From positions 42,988,226 through 43,052,225 of the forward strand of contig OX421497.1 of NCBI GenBank assembly GCA_949126835.1: a stretch of DNA of 64,000 nucleotides. The letters are read 5' to 3'. This DNA comes from Anisus vortex. Its lineage: Eukaryota; Mollusca; Gastropoda; Planorbidae. The number at the start of each line of letters is the position of its first letter. The stretch's first letter is position 1. Made by a program: the position numbers and the translations under genes. Positions 18,000-29,023 of this stretch are shown piece by piece. Under the pieces are notes generated by a model, which was given only the letters and a program-made list of their open reading frames with translations, ran no database searches and was not told the DNA's origin.

Positions 18000-19180
18000 T
18001 CTGCTGGCAACATTTTTACCCATTTCTTAAAAAAATAAATTCTATGGTTGACATTTTTAAGCTACATTAAACTTGTCGATCTAAATATTAGGATTTCATG
18101 TTAGGATCGGCTTGATAAATGACACTTACTGCATTACGTGAACCAGTTTAAAGGTAATACAAGTTCTTTTTTTCATATGTCTGTAATGTCTGGCACCTGG
18201 TCATACCTTGATTTTTTTCATAGCCAACAGGCTGTACATAACTTTATTTTATTTTATAGGGGATATCTTGTTACGGTTATTTCTAAACAAAAAACGCAGT
18301 TATAACTATTGGTAACTTTTGAAAATCGATCATTACAGGTCGCTAGTTATTCTAAGCCCACCCTTATTAGAGCGCATTTGCAGGGGTCAATAAGGGAGAT
18401 AATGACATTTCTTTTTTTTTGTGCAAAAATCGAATTATTATAAAATGTTAGCGCTGTATTATGTCCCGTTTGTTTCAATGAGTTTCGCCACTAACACAGA
18501 CAAATGAACCGAATGTTTTAAATGAGCGGTTGTTAACGGCGCATATACTGTTATACGTTAACATTAATAATTGTTACAAAAAATAATGACTTTGGGTAAA
18601 ATTTAGAAGACAACTTAAATATAATATTTGAAGGATATTTTAAGTTATCTTTTTTTTTACACAAATGTCAATCAATTCCGAAGGTCACGTTGAATGTCAT
18701 TGGCCTGTTTCAAACCAATCAGTTTTAATATTTCAATAATATCATAAATAGAAGCGCTATATAAATTACCATAATTATCATTATTATTATTACGTCAGTT
18801 TATCTCTGTTTGTTTGAAGTATTTTTGTTTGTTTTATTTTCTTTCGTTGAAAAAAAAAAGAATAATATGGGATACTGTTGTTTAGACTAAAATGATAGTT
18901 TACGCGCGTGTCTGAGTGTGCGTGTGTTTGTTTGTTTATGAGTGCACGAATGCCATGTTGAAGTTAAAAAAAATCGTTATCATTATTATTGTAACTTAAA
19001 CATATTATTATGTCACTTAGAGATAAACTCAAAGTTCCATACATAAAGACATAAACTATAATCGAAATTGTAATATTGTTTAATGAGCAAGAATAATCTC
19101 ATTAACAATTTCATTACCTTGATACAGTAGTCTGGAAAAGTTTTGTCAAGTATCGTAAGTCTATTTAAGGCGGCGGTTGC
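18000..19180. other. No gene recognised
   Basis: AT-rich intergenic DNA. A short AGCGCTATATAAATTACCAT plus (ATT)n tail at 18753-18792 resembles the family-B SINE tails; nothing else is supported. Confidence 0.5.
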
Positions 19181-19218
19181 CGTCACAATCTGCTAAGTGG
19201 TAGAAGAGGAAAAGGCCT

Positions 19219-19628
19219 CGTTTGTAAGCACGAGGAGACAGCCTTGTTTGTAAACACAGAGGAGAAAGCCTTGTTTCTAAACAGAGAGGAGAGAGACTTG
19301 TTTGTAGGCACAGAGGAGAAAGCCTTGTTTGTAAACACAGAGGAGAAAGCCTTGTTTGTAAACACAGAGGAGAAAGCCTTGTTTGTTAACACAAAGGAGA
19401 AAGCCTTGTTTGTAAACACAGAGGAGAAAGCCTTGTTTGTAAACACAGAGAAGAAAGCCTTGTTTGTAAACACAGAGGAGAAAGCCTTGTTTGTAAACAC
19501 AGAGAAGAAAGCCTTGTTTGTTAACACAGAGGAGAAAGCCTTGTTTGTAAACACAGAGAAGAAAGCCTTGTTTGTTAACACAAAGGAGAAAGCCTTGTTT
19601 GTAAACACAGATGAGAAAGCCTTGCTTT
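19219..19628 (+). repeat. 27-bp minisatellite, about 15 copies, open in frame
   Basis: Unit GCCTTGTTTGTAAACACAGA + GGAGAAA, translating to ALFVNTEEK on +. The 128-codon + frame (19244-19630) and a 161-codon - frame are both open because 27 is a multiple of three. There is no splice or start context, and a low-complexity repeat explains both frames. Substitutions between units (GAG/AAG, GTAAAC/GTTAAC) are mostly single-base. Confidence 0.92.
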
Positions 19629-20370
19629 GAACCCAATCATGGAAAAGCCAAACATGTGTTCCCGCCATCCATGACTACGGCCATCCTGCTATAGTGGAAC
19701 CGTTTAAAATAAATATCAATCACAGTTAGAACTCATATTGTTCTTATATTTTTTAGAAGCCATTTTTTGGCTTATAATGTCGAAGTTACTGAATGTTTGT
19801 ATATCGCTCTTGAAATTTTCTTGATTCTGTTCTTGCAGTTTAACAAGAGGTTTTCGTCCAGAGAACTACTTTCTGGTAGGAGCTTCTGTACCAGATATTG
19901 CAGTAAGGGATTAAGAAGGATACAGTCGAGAGTTTTATGATAAAAGAAAAATGACTCGGCAATTATTATGTCTTAAGGCTTGTAGATACCAAGTGTTTGT
20001 TACCGTGTTGTTACGTTGTAATGTGTTAATATGCATAGTTGAATATTGATATTGATATGTAGTGGTCCGTCCACCATCCTGCAGCAGACATTGCGTTTGT
20101 CACTCAAACTTCCTATGTGCCTATTGTCTTGGTATGACCAGATGCCAAGGATGCAAGCATGTATGTTTCCGTGAAGTTAACTATCTGTATGTGAATTAGA
20201 AATAGTGTATTGGCGATGGTGACTTCGTATGTTAAGCACAGCATCCGGGTTCAGAAGTCCTTGCGGTTGTGCCATGTCTTCAACAGTGCATTTACGTTCT
20301 AGTGGTCTGTCCTGCGTTAAATTTCTGAAGTATGAAGTTCAGGTTTATGAATACTGCGAGATGAGCATCC

Positions 20371-20580
20371 AGTTCTTCTTCATATTTATTGTGGAGACCC
20401 CGTTAAGACCGAGTAAAGAGTCCACAATTTCACTACATATACAATTTTAAAACATCACAAACAAGAATTACAAACAGATGGCATAGTTTCACTTTAGGTA
20501 TTTAGTTCAGCCCGTCAGTGAAGATTTGAAAGCCGGCACAGAAGGGGCAGTGATGGGGGCCTGGTCCAGTGTGTTCCACA
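20371..20580 (-). repeat. Dispersed repeat family C, copy 1
   Basis: GTCCACAATTTCACTACATA, CACAAACAAGAATTACAAAC, GTCAGTGAAGATTTGAAAGC and CCTGGTCCAGTGTGT match the reverse complement of 25395-25607. Confidence 0.7.
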
Positions 20581-20611
20581 GCTTAATGGCTGTTTTGGTT
20601 ATTGTTGGGGT

Positions 20612-20860
20612 GAACGACTGGCCTACCGATGGTCCTGGGTTCGATTCCTGGTGACGGCTAGGATTTTTTTCCCCTGGACTCTAGGGTGTCACTAAGTCTA
20701 CCCAGCTCTGGTGGGTACCTCACATTAGTTTGGGTAAAGTATAGGCGCCTGGGCACTGTGCTGACCAACATCACCTAGTATGCCGTGGCCACTAAAACCG
20801 ATGAGCGCTGCTTCACCGGTCCTATGATCAATTTTTTCTGACGGGTACTTTAGTTACAGG
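20612..20860 (+). mobile_element. tRNA-derived SINE, family 1, copy 4
   Basis: Good B-box GGGTTCGATTCC after CTGGCCTACCGATGGTCC, full body, end GACGGGTACTTTAGTTAC. Best preserved copy for promoter boxes. Confidence 0.82.
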
Positions 20861-21059
20861 GATGAAAGTGGTGTAGAATTGCGCCTTTTTTCTTGGTGTC
20901 CTAGAATGTAGTTTGAAGTGTCAATTAGCGATCGTTGGTTACTTAGCAAACTTACTTGGCAACAGCAACATTGTATTTTGCTAGTTCTCTAGCGACCAGT
21001 GCTGGTCTTCTTCCCGGTCTCTGTGACTCTCATTGACAAACATTTTAATATATATCTAG

Positions 21060-21300
21060 GCCACAACAAAATGACAACAACAATATGACCGCCTAAAAAT
21101 TACCCTAGTGGTATAAAACAGTATGACCATAACGGATGGCCGTAACCAGACGACGACAACGTAAACCCACAAAGAAATGACCACAACATAGGACCATAAC
21201 ATTAGACATAATAGAAGTACTAAAAATAAATCACCACAATAACATAACCATTACAATATGGCTACATATAAATAACCATAAAAATAGTATTAACGAAAAC
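21060..21300. repeat. Degenerate AAATGACCATAACA repeat, second locus
   Basis: AAATGACAACAACAATATGACC, AGTATGACCATAACGG and similar units, as at 12350-12780. Confidence 0.6.
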
Positions 21301-21744
21301 ATTTTAGAGTCTCAACTAGTACATTTAATTTTACTTGCAGCTTAAAAACTCAAAACAGAAACTTTTTAGAAAAGTATACAAAATATATATATATATATCA
21401 CTGAACATCTTCTTAGAACTAGGAGATGAAGAGATAGCCAATCATATAGTAAAGCATAGTTAACCAAATTCCGTGACTACGGCATACAATTTGGATTATG
21501 TGGCCAGTATAATGCCTAGCCACCTTTACTTTGCAAAATCCATGCCTGTAGCTGGTTCAGGCCCCACGAGAGGGGGGTACAGCCGATACGCCGTACCGGG
21601 ACCCATAAGAGTTTAGGGTTAGGGGGCTTTAAAGTCTTTATTATTTGATCTCAGAATAACTGAGATTTATGTTATAATATTATTTTAACCTAAATGCAAT
21701 AGAATACAAACTAAGAAGTAAAGATAACAGGAAGGGACACTTAG

Positions 21745-22613
21745 TAATCATACAAACTAGGTAGTTATTGTAATGTTTTAAAATGTACATATACATTCTT
21801 AATTAATAGAATGTTTTATATAAATTTCAACAAATCTTGTGTTATTTGATCATTTATTTTAGAGTTGTAAGCCATTTATTTTTCTAAAAGGAAACAAAAA
21901 GAAACATATTAGAAATATTAATGTAAAGAAAACGGGTTAATCATCTCCCTTAAATTAACTTCTCCAAATTTGATGCTAATAATACCAAACGAGTTTATTG
22001 TTTTAATATAACTAGAGTACTTCTGAAAATGCTAATCTATCTTAATTTGCCTTACATTAGGGAAAGAGTAAAATGTTTTGAAATTGATTTCACGGAAAGA
22101 TATGTCCAGTTTCAATGCAAATTTATTCCAGTGGCCCAACACTGCTTTTGGACCCAGTCTTGTAAATGGAAATTTAACTAACTCACTGAAACGTGTCGCC
22201 ATGTCATTCAGAAACATTGGCTTCAACAGTCAGTTCTCCTCATTCAATAATGGAATTTTTTTTCCTTAATATACATCTAAATTGCTTTTAGATAAGAAAC
22301 GAATCTATCCTAGACTTTACCTATAATACGTATGACTTTCTTCTAGAAGGGACTTGAGAAACTATACAATTGACTATCTTAACAATAGATTCAATCACAG
22401 ATCGCAAGTCCAATGATGGGAGCTTTGCATACAAACATTCCTGAACTAAAACAGTTGACGTCCAGTGTGATTCCCATGTAGTTCGCCATGCAGCACCCAC
22501 TAATTACGCTGACATACGTTGTTTTCACAATATTCTTGGAGGTCTCTCGCGTGTTACTGAAAATCGTTCTGCGTGGCAAGTCTGGCACGCGTTCATTAGG
22601 TTGCCGACCCCTG
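21745..22613 (-). mobile_element. hAT element remnant, CAGGGGTCGGCAACC family
   Basis: The right end GGTTGCCGACCCCTG is intact at 22599-22613. In - orientation, 22225 downward reads MFLNDMATRFSEL, a decayed hAT transposase segment (F-L-x-D-x-x-x-H-x-x-x-L-N-x-x-L-Q-G block) that matches the better copy at 50450. The 21745-22010 part is the internal repeat shared with 16375 and 50800. Confidence 0.65.
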
Positions 22614-23034
22614 GTGTACTTGAACATTTAGTTAAATCTGCAAAGAAGCCTCTAGTTGTAATATAGGGCCTAATTATTTTCGATAGCATTTAGGATATCG
22701 TTTTTAATATTTTTCTCCAGAGACACTTACAAATATATACCTTTGAGCCTTACAGTTCTCCTTGTTAGCTGAGTACTCTATAACGCTGCATACTAGTAAG
22801 GCAGTCAAAGCTAGTTAGTCGATCCTTGTACACTTTAATGATTTCCTGTGCGGTAGCCAAGAGGAGAGATCGAAGGTATCATAATTGTAGACAAATGTAT
22901 TGAAAATTTAAAACACTTTTTTGTTTGTCATTTAACAAAATGTATTCTGGGAAGAGTCTGTACACAAAAAAATAATTATGTATCAACTGTATTGCCACAG
23001 CAGATCTAACCTTACATTTGATTACACAACATAC

Positions 23035-23115
23035 ATTACTGGTGAATATTTACAACTGACAAGAGTAACACCAATAGTTAAATCACTAAACCTAGAAACA
23101 CTAGAGGACATAAAT
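23035..23115 (+). mobile_element. LINE ORF2 C-terminal fragment
   Basis: TTYITGEYLQLTRVTPIVKS then LNLETLED is the same peptide block as in the antisense LINE tails at 26000 and 44650 (ITGEYLQVTRVTSIVKSLN). Sequence identity ends at about 23115, then unrelated DNA. Confidence 0.7.
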
Positions 23116-23119
23116 TATC

Positions 23120-24480
23120 AATCAACAGTGATAGTCACTTTTCCCATTTTACACATCTTTGTAATATTATTTGCAAGATCAGTAGGTCTACTGAAGAGGA
23201 GGAACAATTACAATAATTAAAACTAAGAACTATAATATGCACTATGTACTTGATTAAAGTATTTTTGTTATAGACCTGTATAGCTGTGATTGAAATGATT
23301 ACTCTAATGGTAATTGGTAACACTTATGACAGTTTCACAAAATGGTCCACACACATTTTAAAAAGATTCCTGATTTTTCAAACGTAATTATGTAACACAA
23401 ATAAATTATCTAGATATGACTAGTATTAGAAAAAAAAGTGGGGCGGGGGTGGGGGCCCAGAAAAGATCTCGTTCCTGCATCTTTTTTTTTTCTCTCGAGG
23501 GCCCTAGCTAGTTGCTCAAAAGAGCCTTAATTGACAACAATGCATTTTTTCCAAACCCTAGAGATAGGGGGAACAACTGGGGAAAATCTTTTTGTAAATA
23601 TACTTTATTGATCGCCTCCCTTATCTTACAAACTACGAGTACAACCAACATGGTGCATGCAATATAATAATAACAAGCTAAATTCCCCGGTTTTTGCCTG
23701 GTGGGAAATATAACAGGCCTTTATAAGCTAAAGATAAAATTGTTATTAAAAAATATTATTTTTTATCTAAGACATTTAGGAAATTGATATAAAACAAATA
23801 TTGTAATTGGGTTAAAAAATTAAAATGTTTGTTTGAACACACACACACACAGTCTACTTATGTATATAGATAGATATGGTACACACAAAAAGTCATATTT
23901 TCCTACTCTACTAGCCCGCCCCTTCTTAAAATCTCGTACCTGTTTGGCTGCAGAATGTTGGTTGCGTCATGCTTACGCAGACTATAAGCTTTCCCCACTC
24001 CCCATCTTGAAAAATTACTTTAAGGTCATAGTCAAAATACTTACGTTTTAATATTTAAATTTTTTCAATATCATGGTTTCTCAAGAAAAATAGTTTTTAA
24101 AAGAAACACAGTTGAATTTTAAAACGATATAGATTCGTAAACTTCAACTATATCATTAAAAGAATTATAGATATAGAATCATAACCTCAAGTAGGCCTCA
24201 TATTTATTTCAAAAAATGAATTAACGAATAAGAAAATATAATTTAGAAAATCGGAAGAAATGAACATTTATTTCTTTGTTAAAATTAATGGAAAATATAC
24301 GGGTCTTGTTTTTACATTTGCAACTAAAGGTAAAGGTTTGAAATCTACTGTCTCGTCGATCTTTTCAATCACAATCCTTAATGTACACAATTCTTGTATC
24401 TCTGTTGCGTAATTCACGCACGCGTGTCTTAGCGTACCTACTACAAATACAAAAAGTGTGTGGAACATTATTTAGAATTT
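23120..24480. other. No gene recognised
   Basis: Homopolymer runs near 23440-23490 and a short CA run at 23839; otherwise plain AT-rich DNA. Confidence 0.5.
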
Positions 24481-24486
24481 TTAGCC

Positions 24487-24718
24487 CAGCGGTCGGCAAC
24501 CTTTTGACTATAGTGTACCAAAGTAGGATTTCTAATTCATTCAGCGTGCCAACATCCTAGCAGTCATCTTGCTGTGGCACAAAATTTCCTGAAGATGAGA
24601 CTTGGATTGCTTTTTTTAGGGAAGGGGGGCGGGGGATAGGTATATAGTCTATAGCGTGCCATTGAAAATAGCTCTGCATGCCAAGTTTCGCACGCTTTCC
24701 ATAGGATGTCGACACCTG
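24487..24718. mobile_element. hAT MITE, CAGGGGTCGGCAACC family, decayed
   Basis: CAGCGGTCGGCAACC at the left and GGATGTCGACACCTG at the right, with an interior homologous to 5291-5494 (GTAGGATTTCTAATTCATTC, AGCGTGCCA). The 8-bp flanks match poorly. Confidence 0.75.
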
Positions 24719-24754
24719 GTTTAATTTAAATAAAAAAAATCTCCCCCCACCCCC

Positions 24755-24783
<29 letters not shown>
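24755..24783. repeat. Poly(A) tract
   Basis: 29 A in a row, next to the hAT MITE. Confidence 0.9.
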
Positions 24784-24785
<2 letters not shown>

Positions 24786-25394
24786 CACAGCCAATTTAAG
24801 AAACTTATTAGAAGATTTGCTAGTGGATGACGATGACAAAATATATATCAACTTGTGATTTAGCCCTTTGTAATGCCGTAAAATGGCTGTCATTAAAATA
24901 TTTGAAATTGTAGCCTGTTGTAGAACTCCTCAATCTTATTATAACACTTACAAAAGAACAAGGGAAAATGAACAGATACTATATTAGAAAATGAAACAGC
25001 TTTTTTGACTTCATGATTTTTATACCCAAAATAGAACAAGTAATGGAAAAAATAATATAGTGCTTTGCCCCAAAAATGTCATTTACGAAACTAAACCTCA
25101 ACGTTTTCTTGCACTATCGAATTAAAAAAATATTTACCACCAGTAAAAGCAAGCAGAATTGATATCAAGGAATAAAAGTTACACGAATACTAAGAGAACA
25201 AACTGGAAAAATGTAAAGAAAGATTTCAAAGATATGTTTGAAGAATGACAAACAATCAACGAATCAACATACCTGTAAACATATGCACAGTTTGGGATTC
25301 CGTTGTTGTTTTTTAAAATACTATTACAATCTATATTTTTAATTTTGGGAAATACTTTCTTTTTCACATGTAGCTGAGATATTGAAGTTATTAT

Positions 25395-25607
25395 CTTATC
25401 TTATACACACTGGACCAGGCCTCCATCACAACCCCTTCTGTGCCGGCTTTCAAATCTTCACTGACGGGCTGGACTAAATGCCATAATTGAAACTATGTCC
25501 TCTGTTTGTAATTCTTGTTTGTGATGTTTTAAAATTGTATCTGTAGTTAAATTGTGGACTTTTTCCTCGGTCCTAACCGGGTCTCAACAATGATATAAAG
25601 AAGAAGA
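25395..25607 (+). repeat. Dispersed repeat family C, copy 2
   Basis: Inverse orientation to 20371-20580; directly abuts the antisense LINE tail at 25608. Confidence 0.7.
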
Positions 25608-26110
25608 CATTACAGACTATCCTTCTATAGATTATTGCGTCCTACGCATATCCATGGTTTGAGTCTAGTCCTGCATTTCTATTATTGTTTTTAATGATGT
25701 TTAGTTACTCGTTTTCCTGGTTTGTTCAGGTAACCCATTCCATGCCCGGATGTCACTCGGGAAGATAGAGTACATAAATTATGTATTTTTTCTCGCTTTA
25801 AGGGATAAGAAAAGTGTTTTTGTCCTTATGTTTATCTGAGCATTGCGACAGGTTCTTATTGCGTTGTATTTCTAAATTAGAGTTTAATGCCTTATGTATT
25901 ATTAGAATCTACTACTTTACTCTCTTTGCCCTTCTATCATCTAGGGTTTTTTGGTTTAGTGATTTAACTATTGATGTTACTCTTGTCACTTGTAAATATT
26001 CACCAGTAATGAACTTTACAGCTCTTTTCTGAATTTGTTAATGTTTTCTTCAGTTGATGGATTCCATACAGATGATGCATATTCTAGTATAGGTCTATAG
26101 GTCTATGTGA
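25608..26110 (-). mobile_element. LINE 3' end, 5'-truncated
   Basis: The - strand reads IQKRAVKFITGEYLQVTRVT then SIVKSLNQKTLDDRRAKR, KALNSNLEIQ and FPSDIRAWNGLPEQT, the C-terminus of a non-LTR retrotransposon ORF2. A stop follows RRAKRVK. The 3' end carries a hairpin-like AATCTATAGAAGGATAGTCT tract. Confidence 0.75.
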
Positions 26111-26480
26111 GATAGCATTTTAGTTTTATATTCTTATTACATTTGTAAAAGTTTCATTTTGATGAAGAGGATCAGTTTTTCCTACTACAACACAGTTGTA
26201 TCTCATCTGTTACAATTTAAAAACTTGTGTATTAATTAATAGTATATCGGCATAGAATCAGGTATACCCAAACAGACCACATATACAGCTAAACAACACT
26301 AAGAAGGATTACGATAGAGTAAAACTGGACTTGAACATTGAATAAGTAAACAACGCAAATAAAAAGTCTCATTCGTTTAGAGTCATAAGAAAAAACAAAC
26401 TGTTATTTTGTATATGTTAAAAAGCAAATATTGAAAATGTATGATCACAAAAGCGAAATATTTCCTTATAACAGAAACTC

Positions 26481-27518
26481 TTAAAACTGTTTTTTCCTCA
26501 TAAACTTTCTTGGAATGTATGTGAGTATGAGCAGAAATTCAGATCTAAACTTTTTACTCATACAAATGTATATGATGAAGTTTGTGGCCGGATTCAAGAG
26601 ATATAGAATGGCGTCTATAGACCGAAACAGGTGACCTATTATGTTATAGTAAAGTTGGTCACCGAAATTGATCATTATGCCGCCAAGTATAGTACTAGTT
26701 AGGAATGAGACGAATGTAATGGCGCATATCGTCATGAGAACCTTGATGATCTTGTTGTTCTTGATCCTCTTCCCCGTTGTCACGTGAGGGGAGAGTTTGC
26801 GAAACTTTCTCCAAACCAGCTTCACACTGATAGCCACGGTGCTAGCCAAGATGGTCGCCAGACAGAGCGCCACCAAGACGTTGCCTAGCAACACGACCAG
26901 ATACGTGTCGATGACCAGCCTGTTGGCTATGAAAAAATCCAGGTATGTCCAGGTGCCGATGGTGGCGTTCAGAGCGTCATCGAAATAAAGCCGGAACCCC
27001 GCGCGGAGAAAGACCGGAGACGCCAGGGCGAAGGCGAAGACATACAGCAACGCCACAAGGGCCTTCACTCTAGCAGCTGTAAAAATGCGGGAAACGTGGA
27101 AAGGAAAACAGACAGCCGTTGCCCTTTCAAAAGCTATCGCGGATGTCAGAAGTAGTCCAATGGATATCAACACAGACAAAAGCGGACTGGTCAGGAATAT
27201 AAATAGGTGATTAATAGACAGTAATACTAGGTTACTGGTTGCTAACGGGAGCGTATTCATCAAGCCGGTAAAGTAACTCAAATACGCACACACGCAGATG
27301 AGCAGGTCGTTGACGCAGAGGGTCAGGAGGAGAACATTGGAGGTCTCAGTGAAGCTGTGTTTGCGCAGAATCGCAATGCTGATGCTGTTTCCGGCTATGC
27401 CCATGGCGCTTGCAGGCACGTTGAAATAATACACGATACAGGTGATGGTCATATACATGGCCTGAACATTTTCTATTGACATTTTATTTGCGTTGGTTTC
27501 ATTGAATACTTTCTCCAT
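26481..27518 (-). CDS. Class-A-like GPCR, probable chemosensory receptor
   Basis: Single-exon frame of 345 codons from ATG at 27518; a longer frame to 27563 would need a non-ATG start. N-terminus short with glycosylation site N6-E-T. TM1 about 25-51 with G43-N44, TM2 61-83 with N70-D71, TM3 105-132 ending E131-R132-A (ERA in place of DRY), TM4 150-170, TM5 201-232, TM6 258-281, TM7 298-320 with N309-P-A-T-N313 and Y317 (NPxxN...Y rather than NPxxY). A basic C-terminal tail ends RKKQF. Intronless receptors of about 330-350 aa with these variants are typical of the lineage-expanded gastropod chemosensory GPCRs expressed in sensory epithelium; ligand unknown. The pseudogene at 13050-14922 is a close paralog on the same strand 12 kb away, so this is a local receptor cluster. 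Confidence 0.88.
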   Translation of the reverse strand: MEKVFNETNANKMSIENVQAMYMTITCIVYYFNVPASAMGIAGNSISIAILRKHSFTETSNVLLLTLCVNDLLICVCAYLSYFTGLMNTLPLATSNLVLLSINHLFIFLTSPLLSVLISIGLLLTSAIAFERATAVCFPFHVSRIFTAARVKALVALLYVFAFALASPVFLRAGFRLYFDDALNATIGTWTYLDFFIANRLVIDTYLVVLLGNVLVALCLATILASTVAISVKLVWRKFRKLSPHVTTGKRIKNNKIIKVLMTICAITFVSFLTSTILGGIMINFGDQLYYNIIGHLFRSIDAILYLLNPATNFIIYICMSKKFRSEFLLILTYIPRKFMRKKQF

Positions 27519-28426
27519 TATCAAAGCCGTACGTATTGGGCCACTGCTCTTTATTCTACACAAGCAATCGGAGAAGGTTTGAAGATTTCAAATTTGTTCA
27601 AAGTCTCATAGAGAGTAAGCTATCATCTGGAAATTGAAATGAAAACATAAGTTGCGATGTTATGTATGCTTTTAACTTTAACATAAAACTAAAAGCATAA
27701 CTAAAGTTTTAAAACGTTTACCCCGATTCTTTTTCTTACCAAATTATTCTGAAAATCAATAATTATTGTATTATGAAATCACGAAATAGCTGATAGTATG
27801 ACTAAATAATTACTGCTATTGAACAGGTCTGACTAAATAAGAATTTTAGCAAAAAGACTTATCGTAAAGCTAGGTTGATAATAACACAGAATGCATTGCA
27901 TTATGTTGCGTTGATTGGTTCACTGCAAACAAAGCAGACGATTTAAAGTCTAAAGATTTCTTCAGTGTAGACCACTTACCTAAGTTCTAGATCGAAGGAC
28001 CAAATATTTTTGTTAAAATATTTTAATATTGTTATTGTCATATTATAAATTACTGAGTTTGTTTACACGCAAGCTATCTTTCAGTAAAATCTTGTTGAAC
28101 GATATCCCGCCTGCTCAATGATGTTGGTAAACAATATCTAGAAATAAATATATAATATGACGTTAAGATCAATGACATGTTTTATATTACATCATAGCGA
28201 GTTGGTTCGATTGATGATTATATTATTACGGAACTACAATCCAAATCAAGGTTCTTTTTAACTTCTTTGATGTTTTCTTTAAAGTCTGGATTCAAATAAT
28301 AAGGTCGATGAGAACGTTCTCATTTCTTGTATGCTGCAGTTTCATGTTTCCAATAATTATCTATTAGTTTCTATGTTGGACTTCACAGGAGAGTTTACAA
28401 CTAGCCCATAAAATTTACATTGACAA
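27519..28426. other. GPCR upstream region, no clear promoter
   Basis: AT-rich. An in-frame extension with no ATG runs 15 codons upstream of the GPCR start. I see no convincing TATA box or upstream coding exon. Confidence 0.4.
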
Positions 28427-29023
28427 AATCTGTGTTTAACCACAAATTGCTTGCCTACTTTCTTGCATGTCGAAAACTGTGTTTAACCGAGAATTGCTTG
28501 CCTGCTTTCTTGCATGTCGAAAACTGTGTTTAACCGAGAATTGCTTGCCTGCTTTCTTGCATGTCGAAAACTGTGTTTAACCGAGAATTGCTTGCCTGCT
28601 TTCTTGCATGTCGAAAACTGTGTTTAACCGAGAATTGCTTGCCTGCTTTCTTGCATGTCGAAAACTGTGTTTAACCGAGAATTGCTTGCCTGCTTTCTTG
28701 CATGTCGAAAACTGTGTTTAACCGAGAATTGCTTGCCTGCTTTCTTGCATGTCGAAAACTGTGTTTAACCGAGAATCGCTTGCCTGCTTTCTTGCATGTC
28801 GAAAACTGTGTTTAACCGAGAATTGCTTGCCTGCTTTCTTGCATGTCGAAAACTGTGTTTAACCGAGAATTGCTTGCCTGCTTTCTTGCATGTCGAAAAC
28901 TGTGTTTAACCGAGAATCGCTTGCCTGCTTTCTTGCATGTCGAAAACTGTGTTTAACCGAGAATTGCTTGCCTGCTTTCTTGCATGTCGAAAACTGTGTT
29001 TAACCGAGAATTGCTTGCCTGCG
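28427..29023. repeat. 47-bp minisatellite, about 12.7 copies
   Basis: Unit GAATTGCTTGCCTGCTTTCT + TGCATGTCGAAAACTGTGTT + TAACCGA. Almost identical units; the first is divergent (ACCACAAATTGC, CTACTTTC), and GAATCGC variants occur at about 28774 and 28916. Confidence 0.97.

Noticed and set aside
17720..18070. 116-codon Pro-rich frame
   Set aside because: The Pro-rich start is the CACCGCCCCC subterminal repeat of a hAT element running into intergenic DNA.
28427..29023. CRISPR-like array
   Set aside because: The 47-bp units are contiguous with no variable spacers, and the DNA is eukaryotic; it is a minisatellite.
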